Assembly (NCBI GenBank): GCA_020744425.1 | Contig: JAGMUV010000051.1 | Coordinates: forward strand, 62,001-126,000 | Reading direction: 5' to 3' | DNA from: Dactylonectria macrodidyma | Lineage: Eukaryota > Ascomycota > Sordariomycetes > Hypocreales > Nectriaceae | Length of the DNA stretch: 64,000 bases | Shown here: piece after piece, positions 33,382 to 45,222 of the stretch | Numbering within the stretch: the first letter of the stretch is position 1 | How the letters are laid out: every line of letters starts with the position of its first letter | Position numbers and translations under genes: made by a program | The notes under the pieces: generated by a model | The model's input: only the letters and a program-made list of their open reading frames with translations | What the model was told of the DNA's origin: nothing | The model's database searches: none

Positions 33382-34332
33382 TTGACCCAGAGCATCAATC
33401 AGCCTTCTTCACAGATGATCTTCACCGGCTCTGGAGACGGCCCTGGCCGCATCCTCGCAGCATCGCGGCCCTCCGCCGTGTATCGAGATGCCAAACTTAC
33501 CCAGAGTCGGATCGCGAGGGGCATGAAGGCGAGCTCGTCGCAACTTAGTGAGGCTGTGGCTAAACAGAGCCAAAACAAGAGCAGACGGAAGATCTCGATG
33601 CGTCTCACCGTCTTCCTTGCGAGGCCTGACCCATGGGAAATACTAGACGAAGACGAGGAGCCCCAGTGGTCTTTGGCTAGAGAGCTGCTGAAGGTCGCTT
33701 TGCGCCCCTTCGTCGACGAGGAACCATCTTCACCTGTCCACTTCTGGTTCGACAACATCTTCTTCCCTCAGTTCAAGGACAAGCCTGCCCTCTCTTCTGT
33801 TCTTCAATTCGACAAGAGACTCGTTCAGAACGCCCATATTAAAGAGGGTATCACGGAGCTGAGCGACCTCGACTGGGAGAGACAGACAGTCGCAGAGCTT
33901 TTCGGCGAAGACTGCCCTTTTCGTTTCAGTAAAACAGAGAGCAGATATCTCCTTTTCCTTATTTTCTATAAGCCATTGCCTCCTCGACCACAAGTCCCGG
34001 TCCCTCGTCATATCAAGACACCGAGGTCAGCCGTAAAGCCGTTCAAAAAGGAGAAGGGAATCAAGAAAGAGCTAGTCAAGACCGAGGTGAAGGTACAGCC
34101 AGCCTTATTAATCGGGAGCGAGTTTAACTCGCCTTCCTTGAGCCCCTCTCTGAGCCCAGTTCTACCTCCTTCCAGAGCTAGCGCAGAAGACCAGATCGAG
34201 GTTATTACTAGCGATGTGGACAAGACCCGCGCGTGTCAGAAACGAGCTCGAGACTCTATAAGCTCAGCACTCTCAGTAGAAGTAGAGGATAAGGAGCTCT
34301 CGGCTGGCCCTGCCTTCACTGCCCATAGGTAG
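33382..34332 (+). CDS. Uncharacterised lysine-rich protein, up to 316 aa
   Basis: A single open frame of 316 codons. The first 47 codons overlap sequence that looks transposon-derived in another frame, so the true start may be the methionine at about 33523 (MKASSSQLSEA), giving about 269 aa. The centre has a folded-looking region (PWEILDEDEEPQWSLAREL, FWFDNIFFPQFKDKPAL, ESRYLLFLIFYKPL). The C-terminal third is low-complexity: Lys-rich (KPFKKEKGIKKELVKTEVK), then Ser/Pro-rich. No domain is recognised. It could be an accessory ORF of the adjacent integrase-type element, which lies on the opposite strand, or a host gene. No stop or frameshift is seen. Confidence 0.5.
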   Translation: MTQSINQPSSQMIFTGSGDGPGRILAASRPSAVYRDAKLTQSRIARGMKASSSQLSEAVAKQSQNKSRRKISMRLTVFLARPDPWEILDEDEEPQWSLARELLKVALRPFVDEEPSSPVHFWFDNIFFPQFKDKPALSSVLQFDKRLVQNAHIKEGITELSDLDWERQTVAELFGEDCPFRFSKTESRYLLFLIFYKPLPPRPQVPVPRHIKTPRSAVKPFKKEKGIKKELVKTEVKVQPALLIGSEFNSPSLSPSLSPVLPPSRASAEDQIEVITSDVDKTRACQKRARDSISSALSVEVEDKELSAGPAFTAHR

Positions 34333-34511
34333 TCCCGCTGCTAGAACCCGAGGAGTTGATACGAGGAGGCCAAGTAGTCGGCATCCTCGTAAACAGGCGA
34401 GGAAATAATAGTTACTCTAGCTCAAGTTGACCCAGGTCCCCCATCAGCTCATCCACACTATTAATAATATCGCCAGGTAGCTCAGTTCCGGAGAGGCTAT
34501 TGCTAATAGGC

Positions 34512-36109
34512 TCAAGGTAGTTCTGCTCGAGGAGTTAAAGCTAAAGCATCGTCAGCTAGCTTTTGAGTGCAATAGAGTATTTTTTTACGTACGAATCTCT
34601 CTTGCCCTCCAACTGGACTCTCTGGGATGCTCAGCACCGGACTTGCCCCGCAGTCGAGATGAACCTGAATCTTGTCTCTAAGCCGTAAGTAGATCGCGAG
34701 GTGTGGTCGCTTATGATCAAGCTCCCCATCTAACTGACCATCGAACTGAAGATCCCGAAGCTGTTGATCACACCAGTCCGTTGTTATTGGGTCAAGAAGA
34801 TAGTCTATATCGATAGAATCGACAGCAGCCATCATTGGGCAAGCCCATCTCGAGCCGCAGGCCCTAGGTGGACTGCCCAGTTCTCCACTTCGCTTGTATT
34901 ATACAGATCCATCGGGATCCCGGCGACGAGATGCTCCCTATTCTTCTGTGGCCGGATGCGATGGCCGTTCCACATCTCCGTGAAATCCGCAACTTCCTGA
35001 CGGATCATGGGTCCATAGAGAGAATATACCGCGATCTGGTGAGCAAGACGGTTTGGTTGGAAGAGGCCGCTATCAATCAGCTCGTGTGGGAACGCGATCT
35101 AGCGCTGACTGCCACCTTTGAGTAGCTTTTCCCACCAAGACTCGATCCGTTGGTTCGATGTGCTTGGGCCCCAGATATGACAGGAGCTCAGTCTCGCTCC
35201 CTGCCTGTGGACTCGTTGGTCGTTATCCTCGGTGGTATACCGAAACTCTGTCTGATCAAGGTCGGCGAGAATCGCCTGGGCTCCGGCCTAAAGAGGAGTT
35301 TCGATACCATGATCTGAGAGGGTGAAAAGGGGGCGGACCCTTGAGTACGACACAGTCCGTAGAAACTGTTTGAGTGAACTCAGCGCAGTCATATTCCCCC
35401 TGCCAACATATATCCAGATGATAGCTCTTAAGTACGTGTCGATACAGGCGTAGATAGAGAAGCCGAAGCTGTTGAGCTTCTCGTACCTATCGAGAGACCA
35501 CATGAAGTTAGGCCCAGGAACCTGGAAGTTCTCCCGGTGCTTCCAATCAGCAAGGCGTCTTTGTTCGGCCCGCTTCTTCCACTCTGGGTTCGTTTGGTAC
35601 TCGCGATATAAGGTATTCTGGCCGACAAGGACGCCGACACGGATGCGGACGTAATGGTATAGATACCCCCTGCCAAATCCTCTGATACTTGAAGACTGGT
35701 GGTCGTCTTGGAAGAGGAACTCTCTTGCTTTTTGAATAGCCTCCTATCGTTCAGCCAGATCTCGGAAGCGCCGCTTCATGCCATGCTTCAGACGACACTC
35801 CTGTACAGTCCGCTCGGAGATCTCGATGCCGCGTCGCTTGAGATCACGGACGATGGAAGTGTCGCTATACCCGTATCGGTAGAAGTAGCCTTTGATCAGC
35901 TCGACGAAGGTGTTGGTATCAATCTTTGAGTGAAGGGGAGAGTACTCCTGGGCACCCCATTCCGTTAACCTCCTTTTCAGGGTTCTGACGTCGAGTACGT
36001 GCCCATCATCGCGGAGATGGGCACATATAGTGTCAATGGATAGTCCTTCTCGCCGCTGCTCAAGGATCCAGTCCTTGACGCGCTGCAAGTCCTTACGGGG
36101 CCTCGGCAT
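34512..36109 (-). pseudogene. Integrase-core (rve-like) transposase pseudogene
   Basis: The N-terminus (from the ATG at 36109) has a helix-turn-helix region (LSIDTICAHLRDDGHVLDVRTLKRRL). After a TAG stop at about 35744 the frame continues through FLFQDDHQSS to PGPNFMWSLDRYEKLN, which holds the first likely catalytic Asp. TLSDHGIETPL (second Asp) is followed by another TAG. GPSTSNQRIESWWEKL carries the likely catalytic Glu, then another TAG. The tail reads SLYGPMIRQEVADF and ends with a separate frame from 34835 to 34512. The pattern fits the eukaryotic integrase-core family with the GxxTSNQRIE motif. At least three in-frame stops make it dead. Element ends were not found. Confidence 0.68.
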
Positions 36110-36945
36110 TGTGCGAGACGCAGACCAAGGGCTCGAGATCGTGGTAGAGGTCGGAGTTCATACCTCCTTCCAAGGCTTCTAGCTGCAATATCCCCCTCTG
36201 AACCGGCATTGTCGGAGCCTCGGCGCCGATGGAATGGCATCAGCACCGCTTGGTATGGCATCAGCTCTGCTACATTGAAAACAGTGCGCTATCATATCAA
36301 TACTGTAGCCCCATATAAAAACGCAGAAAGCCTATGTGCGAAATAGCTCCAGTCATTTTCGTACATGGTTTTGTCACCCATGTGGTAATGTGCGACCGTA
36401 GATCAACGTGATCACACCCTGATTGGCGAGGGGCATCATCCCGCACGTGACTGTATGCATGTTGGGCCGTGAACTCCGTCCTAGGAAGGTCTGGTGCAGG
36501 TACGTACCCATATGCTAAAAAATTCTCAAAACGGAGGCTCCTAGGCATTGCTGAAGTTTTTAATGGCGAGGTTGAAGGGGCACGGTTGATTGGTACCCTC
36601 AGCAATAAGACAGCATCACAGTCGATACATGGAGAAGAACCGCGTCTTTATAGGTAGATAAAATTTAATTCGAGCATGTCATGCAAGGAATTGTGGGTAC
36701 ATCCAATACCGAGCCGGCCTCCGCGCCGGACAGCAAGAAAATAGGGGCCATCCAACAAGCAAGATGTATCTATCCGCAGCTACGAGCCTCTATCATAAAA
36801 AATTTTCGACCCCTATTACCCTCCGAGATCAAAGTGAAAAGAAAATTAAAGAGAAAGAAATGACGCTAGCTTTTTCCTATAGCAAATGGCCTCCTGCTTC
36901 CAAATCAAACAGAATCAATTTCATAGGTCGCTGCCTGCCTCCGGT
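36110..36945. other. Gene-free stretch
   Basis: 836 bp between the integrase relic and the end of the NACHT-WD40 gene. It is AT-rich towards 36.7-36.9 kb and must include the 3' UTR of that gene. No coding sequence is supported. Confidence 0.4.
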
Positions 36946-39900
36946 CTAAGAGAATTTCATCACCGACACACGACCTGAACGACAACCGATAGCGACCGTT
37001 GATCTAACAATAGCGGCCTTAGCCCCTCGATAGTCCGGAGGTAGCCAAAGCATCTCCTTTCCATCTTTAACAATCCATACACCGTCGGTGCTTATACCCC
37101 AACCAGAATGGCGAACACCCCGTAAGGTTAGTTCAGTCGACTGATCATCGACGGCAGGCGCCAGGTGATCTAAGTTGAGAAGTCCAATATCGGTAGAGAG
37201 GAGAGTGTTTGTCGTTGGATCAAATGCAATTTGATGTACGCTCCCAACGTCGAGTGTCTGTAAGCAGGCGCCTGTCGCCGCGTCCCAGATCTTGACCGTC
37301 CCATCCCACGAGCCTGACGCGAGACGCTGGCCATCCGCTGAGAACACCACCGAGTTCACCCGACCGCCATGGCCCTCGAGCGTCTGCTCGCACGCGCCCG
37401 TCACCGCGTCCCAGATCTTAATTATCCCATCGACTGAGCCTAACGTGAGACGCTGGCTATCCGCCGAGAATACCACCGACTTTACCCAACTACCATAGCC
37501 CTCGAGTGTCTGCACGCACGCGCCCGTCGCCGCGTCCCAGATCTTGACTGTATCGTCTTTTGAGCCCGACGCGAAATATTGGCCGTCCGCTGAGAACGCC
37601 ACCCTCTTCCCTAGACCGCCATAGCCCTCGAGCGTCTGTAAGCACGCGCCCGTCGCCGCGTCCCAGATCTTAATTGTCTCGTCTTTTGAGCCCGACGCGA
37701 GACACAGGCCGTCTGCCGAGAATACCACCGAGTTCACCTGACCGCCTTGGCCCTCGAGCGTCTGTAAGCACGCGCCCGTCGCCGCGTCCCAGATCTTGAT
37801 TGTCTCGTCTTTTGAGCCCGACGCGAGACACAGGCCGTCCGCCGAGAATACCACCGACCTCACTTGACCGCCATGGCCCTCGAGCGTCTGCACGCACGCA
37901 CCCGTCGCCGCGTCCCAGATCTTAATTGTCTCGTCTTCTGAGCCCGACGCGAGATACTGGCCGTCTGCCGAGAATACCACTGACCTCACTGAACCGCCAT
38001 GGCCCTCGAGCGTCTGTATGTATGCACCCGTAGCCGCGTCCCAGATCTTGATTGTCTTGTCGTATGAGCCTGACGCGAGATACTGGCCGTCCGCCGAGAA
38101 CACCACCGACGTCACTCGACCGCCATGGCCCTCGAGCGTCTGTACGCACGCGCCCGTCGCCACGTCCCAGATCTTGACCGTCCCACCCCCCGAGCCCGAC
38201 GCGAGACGCTGGCTATCCACCGAGAATACCACCGACTTTACCCAACTATTATAGCCCTCAAGTGTCTGCACGCACGCGCCCGTCGCCGTGTCCCAGATCT
38301 TAACCGTCCCATGATCCGAGCCCGACGCGAGATACTGGCCGTCTACTGAGAACATCACTGTCTCCACCCAATCACCACAGCCCTCGAGTATCTGCACGCA
38401 CGCGCCCGTCGCCGCGTCCCAGATCTTGATTGTCTTGTCGTATGAGCCTGACGCGAGATACAGGCCGTCTGCCGAGAACATCATCGAGTTCACTTGATCG
38501 CGATGGCCCTTGAGCGTCTGTATGCACGCACCCGTCGCCACGTCCCAGATCTTAACTGTCCTATCGGCCGAGCCCGACGCGAGATACTGGCCGTCCGCCG
38601 AGAATACCACCGACGTCACTCGACCGCCATGGCCCTCGAGCGTCTGTACGCACGCGCCCGTCACCGCGTCGCAGATCTCAACAGTCCCATACCAGGAGTC
38701 CGACTCCGACTCCGACGCGAGATACTGGCCGTCTGCCGAGAACACCATCGAGTTCACCTGATAGCCAGAGCCATAGCCATAGCTATAGCCATAGCCCTCG
38801 AGCGTCTGCTCGCACGCGCCTGTCGCCGCGTCCCAGGTCTTGACAGTCCCATCCCACGAGCCTGACGCGAGACGCTGGCCGTCCGCTGAGAATACCACCG
38901 AGTTCACCTGATCGCCATGGCCCTTGAGCGTCTGTATGCACGTGCCCGTCGCCGCGTCCCAGATCTTAACAGTCCCATCCTCCGAGCCCGACGCGAGATA
39001 CTGGCCGTCTGCCGAGAACACCACCGAGTTCACCTGACCGCCATGGCCCTTGAGCGTCTGTACGTACGCACCCGTCGCCACGTCCCAGATCTTAACTGTC
39101 CTATCGGCCGAGCCCGACGCGAGACGCTGGCCGTCTGCCGAGAATACCACTGACCTCACTGAACCGCCATGGCCCTCGAGCGTCTGTATGTATGCACCCG
39201 TAGCCGCGTCCCAGATCTTGATTGTCTTGTCGTATGAGCCTGACGCGAAATACTGGCCGTCCGCCGAGAACATAGGATAGCTATAGTCCTCGAGCGTCTG
39301 TATGCACGCGCCCGTCGCCGCATCCCAGATCTTGACAGTCCCACCCCCCGAGCCTGACGTGAGACGCTGGCCGTCCGCTGAGAATACCACCGACTCCACC
39401 TGATCGCCATGGCCCTCGAGCGTCTGTATGTATGCACCCGTAGCCGCGTCCCAGATCTTAACTGTCCTATCCTCCGAGCCCGACGCGAGATACTGGCCGT
39501 CTGCCGAGAACACCACCGAGTTCACCTCATTGCCATGGCCCTTGAGCGTCTGCACGCACGCACCCGTCGCCACGTCCCAGATCTTAACTGTCCTATCGGC
39601 CGAGCCCGACGCGAGACGCTGGCCGTCCGCCGAGAATACCACCGAGTTCACTTGACCGCCATGGCCCTCGAGCGTCTGCACGTACGCACCCGTCGTTGCG
39701 TCGCAGATCTTGATTGTCTTGTCGTATGAGCCCAACGCGAGATACTGGACGTCCGCTGAGAATACCACCGGCTCCACCTGATCGCCATGGCCCTCGAGCG
39801 TCTGTATGCACGCGCCCGTCGCCGCGTCCCAGATCTTAACCGTGTCGTCGTATGAGCCCGACGCGAGACGCTGGCCGTCCGCTGAGAATACCACTGACGT

Positions 39901-42900
39901 CACTAGATCGCCATGGCCCTTGAGCGTCTGCACGCACGCGCCCGTCGCCGTGTCCCAGATCTTAACCGTCCCATCCCTCGAGCCCGACGCGAAATACTGG
40001 CCGTCCGCCGAGAACACAAGATCGCCATAGCCCTCGAGTGTCTGCACGCACGCGCCCGTCGCCGCGTCCCAGATCTTGACTGTCTCGTCTTCTGAGCCCG
40101 ACGCGAGACGCTGGCCGTCCGCTGAGAACACAAGATCGCCATAGCCCTCGAGTGTCTGCACGCACGCGCCCGTCGCTGCGTCCCAGATCTTAACCGTCTT
40201 ATCGGCCGAGCCCGACGCGAGACGCTGGCCGTCCGCCGAGAATACCACCGACGTCACCCGATCGCCATGGCCCTCGAGCGTCTGTACGCATGCGCCCGTC
40301 GCCGCGTCCCAGATCTTAACCGTCCCATCCTCCGAGCCCGACGCGAAATACTGGCCGTCCGCTGAGAACACAAGATCGCCATAGCCCTCGAGCGTCTGTA
40401 TGCACGCGCCCGTCGCCGCGTCCCAGATCTTAACTGTCCTATCGGCCGAGCCCGACGCGAGATACTGGCCGTCCGCCGAGAACACCACCGAGTTCACCCG
40501 ATCGCCATGGCTCTCGAGCGTCTGCACGCACGCGCTCCAATCCGCTTCGATTCTTGGCTTCAATGCCATCCAATCCGGCTCTTCTATCTTATAGAGCTCT
40601 CTAATAAGACTATGTTTGGGACTGAATACGAGTGCGGACGCATAGGCCTGCAATGGAGCAATCTCGATTGGCCGTCTATTGGAAAGGATGAAACGGCGCG
40701 CGTCTTGAAGTAGTTTTGTTAGTTGCTGCGCTCCCACGTTTCTCTATATAATTGTCAGACCACTTCTAGTATATGCCTAGAGCAACTCACCACTAAACCC
40801 TCGAGCTTGTGTACCGCCTTTACTCCCTCTGACATGCTGCGCAAGAGGCTAAGAGATTCTAGCCAATAAAGGTACTTTTCTCGGATGAATCCATCGACAT
40901 CGCCGTTATCCCGTAGGATACTGTTGATCTCTGTAGAATCCGAGTCGTGGAGATGGTCAACCCAGAAGACACAGGAATATCGTATCGAAGCCAATGGGTC
41001 AGGGTCGGGCGGCGAGACCTGATCGATGGGAAATCCTGGGAAACCCAGTTCGTAAACGTCACGTTCGAGAGTCTGCGAGAAAGCCGCCAGCGACTTCGAG
41101 AAGATGGCATGGTGCTGGTGCGCGGCGCCTGAAGGAAGAATTTGGTCAGATGCCTTGCTGAGTAGGAAATCCTTGGCTGATTGATGCACAAAGTAGATGA
41201 TGCCGTTTCGAAGAGTCAGAAAAGAACCACAGGAACCGATGATTTCTTCCAACTCATCCTGGTCGAGATCTTCGAGCGACTGGGCAAGAGCCTTTAACTC
41301 GTCTAGGGTGATGGGTCGGTATACGACCGAAGCAAGAGCGAGGATCTCTTTGCAACGATCTGCATCTTTCGAATCGCTGATATGTTCCACCATTCGCTTA
41401 TAGAGAGGATCAAGACCTGGGGGGAATGACTTCAATGTGTCGAGCGTATGCCGTTTTCGGACCTTGGGATCTGCTAGCTCTTGACAGACCAAGGCCACCC
41501 AGAGAAAAGTGCCATCGGCATTGCCAACCAAGTGGCGTTGAACAGCGTCCCTTGTTTCCTTGTCGTATTTCTTAAGACCTGCCAGTCGATTCACCTTGTG
41601 TCCGATGTAGGTATTGACAGCCTTGGAGATTGAGTCCTTGTTCAACTCAAGGCGCAGCCTGACTTTCTGCTTTGCATTGTCCAGTTTCTCCTCAATGTCC
41701 GGCCAGTTACGGCTAGAGACGATCCACTTGACGCGGGAAGGTTTAGTGATGAAGTCGAGAAGCTGATGGCGATTTGTCTTGCATTCGTCGAGGGCATCAA
41801 CAATCAGGATCGCACCATCCACGCTCGGGTCATTAAGCATGGCCGTGAGGATCTTAGATAAGGCTTCCCAGGCATTCCCATCCTCAAAAAGCTGCTTACC
41901 CGCATGGTCGTGCTTCTCCCGAACATGCGAGATGAGCGACGGCTGTTGGTCGACGAGAAGGTAGATCAGACCGCGCAGCACGGCCGTCGCATTGCTCAGT
42001 CGTGTCTCGGTGGCCTGGCAGAAGAAGTAGGACAGGTGTTTGTCGGGTTCCTTCCCTAGCTCATCGATGATGCCGCACAGCAGCATTGTCTTGCCCTTGC
42101 CAGGATCGCCTTTGATCCAGAGTAGCTGGCTTTGCGGATCATCACGCCACCGCCGGAAGTCGTCATTGTCGAGGATCCAGCGGTAAGAGTCCCTGAGCAG
42201 GCCGCCCTTTGTCTCTTGGATGCGCGTCTTGTCGTCGCGGGGGTCAGTCTCGCGCAGGTCTTTCAGGCATTGCTTGTCCCTGTCGTCCTGGTGTCTCTTC
42301 TCCTGCTGCCGTGTCTGGTCCTGGATGGCTAAATGGATGTCTTGGAGATTCTCCTCTAGAGCAGTTGCGGTGTCGGTGAGTTTCCGAAATTGTGTCTTGC
42401 TCTCTTCGGTATTGTATTGTTCCATGTCTCTTTGCACGGCAGCCTCGGCTTCCTTGATCCCGCTGAGCTGGCCAGCCCAGTCGTCGATTTTGAGCAGGTC
42501 CCTTCCGATGACGGCAGCCCAGTTCCGGTGGTAAAGACAGACACTCTTGATCTGATACGCGAGGAGCTTCTCGTAGAGCTGCACGATGTGCTTCTCTAGT
42601 TGGACTCGTAGTCCTGCGGATGATTGTTCGGCCTTGTTCTCGTCGAGAAGCAGGGACACCAGGTTCCAGTACCACTCCATTCTCGACAGGACGTAGGCGA
42701 TACCTTCGCGGTTGTCGCGTGCCTCGGTGACGGGGTTCGAAAAGACCTGTCAACAGTCAGCGGGGGATCATCCACCGTTCTCTCTTCGGTTGAGAAAGCC
42801 GATCACACATACCTCTAGTCCAAGGCAGACGCCGACCCAGGCGATAGCAGCTTCCGGTGCGGCCTGTACCGCCTTATCTACTATCCCCCTTACGGCTTGC

Positions 42901-43373
42901 ACTGCTTGCAAGCCTTCATTGATTCCTTGTTTGATGGACGCTTGCTTCTGCGTCCGGTCCAGTCCAGCCTTGACCAGCTGCTGCATTTGGCGGCGTCGTG
43001 TCTCCCGACTGCTGCCTATCTCATTCTTCGTCGGTTCGGAGGTTGCAGAGGTCGACTTGTTCCGATCAAGTTCGGCCGATAGGATCTTCTCGTACGCCCC
43101 GACCAGTTTGGGCTCGCTCGCTTTGAGCCCATCATAGGCCTCATTCCAAAGCCGCTCTTGTAGACTCGGCAGCGAGGAGGTGTCGGAATCCGTCGAGGTA
43201 GGTGGAGAGGGCGTTGGCTGAGATGTCGGTCGAGTAGCTAGTTGGGATGCAGGCCGAGATGGTGTTGGCGAAAGTGTTCGTGGCGAAGGAGTCGAGGATT
43301 CCCGAGGAGCGGCCTGAAACCACTTTCTGCCCTTGGATTTCACTTTCCCAAACAAACTAGGCGCCATCTTCAC
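36946..43373 (-). CDS. NACHT-WD40 STAND receptor (NWD type), about 2104 aa
   Basis: Structure complement(join(36946..40743,40791..42746,42813..43373)). The introns of 47 and 66 bp are GT-AG and in phase 0. Order: a Ser/Pro-rich N-terminal tail (residues 1-65), a helical region resembling NACHT_N (PF17100, about 70-330), and a NACHT NTPase with Walker A GDPGKGKT at about 400-407 and Walker B ILIVDALDE at about 500-508. A winged-helix/linker region follows up to about 905. Then come at least 26 WD40 repeats (about 909-2000) and a short degenerate C-terminal propeller tail. Known relatives (HET-E, HET-D of Podospora) sense a partner through the WD40 surface and trigger cell death in heterokaryon incompatibility. 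I infer a similar receptor role here. No HET or HeLo effector domain is evident at the N-terminus, so the output may differ. The repeat count is far above the 10-14 typical of functional relatives. There are no stops. The start at 43373 (MKMAP) could also be 43367. Confidence 0.92.
37255..40540 (-). repeat. Tandem WD40-coding array, 26 units of about 126 bp
   Basis: Each unit encodes 42 residues of the form CVQTLEGHGx-xVxSVVFSADGQ then xLASGSxDxTVKIWDAATGA. I count 26 canonical units plus a diverged last one. Four units (2, 4, 5 and 11 from the N-terminus) are 38 residues, lacking four residues before FSADG, and unit 15 has an 11- to 12-residue insert of Gly/Tyr/Ser type. The units are near-identical at DNA level; changes concentrate at a few surface positions, including those after GHG, after DGQ and around the SGSxDx turn. 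Blocks of units look duplicated (20-21 parallels 11-12; 22 and 23 are twins). The array is in frame throughout. Confidence 0.92.
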
Positions 43374-44675
43374 CGAGAGGCCACCTTAGCCTTGTTGCGC
43401 AATATGATGATATCAGCAAGATGGCTTCTGCTCCGATGGATAAGTCGGAATGACGATGGAGTGTCATGGCTGACAACTTGGGCAGCAACATCTTTGCGGG
43501 ATTTGCGTGCGGGGAGGACTCAGCAGCTGAAAAAGACCCCTGTAGCTAGGCGCAGCATGTGAGGCCAATACTCTTGAGTGATGGGGTGTGCAGCTGCACC
43601 AGGTTAGTCGCAGGGCTCTGCGGTGTTGGGAGTGGAAAGTGCAAAGCCACGATGATGGCGATGGTACTTGCGGCGAGTCCTGCCGCATCGGCTATGGCAA
43701 ACGACGATATTTCGACGGTTAGGCACGCTGGTTCGAAGGTGGTTTAGCTTGCGGATCAATAGCCGAGACGAGAGTGTGTAGGTGGGAGAGAGGGCTCTGT
43801 TAATGAGTACTACGGTGAATACCTAACCAGGCTGTGGTGTGGCAGAGTCAAGCCAAGGTATCCACCGAGCATATCATGCACCTCATAATGATTGGTCCGT
43901 TGCAGCACAATATTATGTCGGGAGGCAGGCAACGGCTGATGGTGAAAAAAGAATCTAATGACATGCTCATGTCTCGTGAAGGGCGCTTACTCTTAGCCAT
44001 ATCCGCGGTAAGAGCACTCTCCCTCAGGGTTATTGGACAAGTATGCGCCAGCACAGCCAGCTTGCGGACACCGTGTTATTCACCCGCAAAGAACTCAGAA
44101 TTGGCTCCATAATACTCCGTACGTGGACAGTGCACCCACCTCACAATGTCCCGTACCATGTGGTTTTAAGCGGCCGCTGAGGACCGAAATTATTGTGCTC
44201 CTAACGTAAGCAAGCGACACCAACTCCTCTGCATCAAGTGGTTCCGATGGCACCCCGCGTAGCCACCGGCCCTATGAGATCCGTTCTCCCGGGCGTAATA
44301 AATACTGATACTGATACTGATACTGATGGCACCCCGCATCTCTGCCATCACGACGGGTGCGATCGTTCTATTCCCGGCATTCCCGGCAACGGCTCTCCCC
44401 GCCTACGGGACCTCCTCCATCACATGCGTCGTTCGGGGAACCGTCGATCCAGCTGCCGATAGAGAACTTAGATGGAGGTAAAAAATAGACACAGCGTTCC
44501 CGTGTTGCAGGATGGGATGCAATCGAAACGTTGTTGGCGATCCCGCTTAACTGAGCGATCCCCAGCACTCGCGCCGTAATGGCCATCTCTTCTGGCACAT
44601 TAGAAGGGGAGTAGTTTTTGTGAGAATTAGTGAGTTTTAGACGTAGAATAAATAAAAGTAAACGATTAATTCCAT
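43374..44675. other. Upstream region of the NACHT-WD40 gene
   Basis: 1.3 kb with no supported gene; the receptor promoter should lie next to 43374. A short microsatellite, four copies of ACTGAT, sits at about 44302-44325. Open frames are short and without domains. Confidence 0.4.
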
Positions 44676-45222
44676 TCTTTACCCTAACACTCCACACAGT
44701 CCTTCACCATAGGAAGCGCGCGAGGCCAGCAGATAGGCGGGTGGAATGACAGGTTGTGCGGTTCGCCGACGTCGACGAGGAAGCTAGAGTCGAGTCGCAC
44801 GTCGTAGGAGACGGCTCCTGGGGTCCTTGTTCAGCAACGGCAGATGTATGCGGGCGAGGTCTCGAGGTGGGTGTTGGCGTGGAACTCGATACTGGTGTCG
44901 TCTGCGGACAGCGTTAGTTGGCGCTCTTCCGGCCTATTCTCTCCCAGATCCTGGAAAAACGCTCTTTGAATGGGATGATATCTTCGTGGAACAGTCTGCG
45001 AATAGTCGACGGCAACCATAAGATGCGAGTCCTCCAGCAACACAGAAGGAGGTTGGCATCGAGAGGGGTCGAGAGGCAGCCCGACGCAGCCCTGGTCAGG
45101 CTGCGGCTGAGGGTGCTTCCAGCACGAGATGAGGAAACCCCACATGTCACTTTTGGTCGCTGTAGTAGCGTGTCTAACGCATTGTCCTCGTCGTTTTGGC
45201 GGTAGAAGTTAACTATTGTTAT
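44676..45222 (-). pseudogene. Degraded ORF of unknown family
   Basis: A minus-strand frame from 45145 reads MWGFLISCWKHPQPQPD, LLEDSHLMVAVDYSQTVPRRYH, FFQDLGENRPEERQLTL and ends at a TGA near 44831. A shifted frame continues as GAVSYDVRLDSSFLVDVGE and FHPPICWPRAL to about 44690. The two parts look like one protein broken by a frameshift. A solo LTR sits immediately upstream (45223). I do not recognise the family. Confidence 0.45.

Noticed and set aside
33285..33410. DDE transposase fragment (LPPFLIYQGKPGQ)
   Set aside because: Only one short motif; not enough to call a feature beyond a note.
37255..40540. Opposite-strand open frames across the WD40 array
   Set aside because: They recur with the 126-bp period and only mirror the repeat. 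The protein on the minus strand carries all domain signals.
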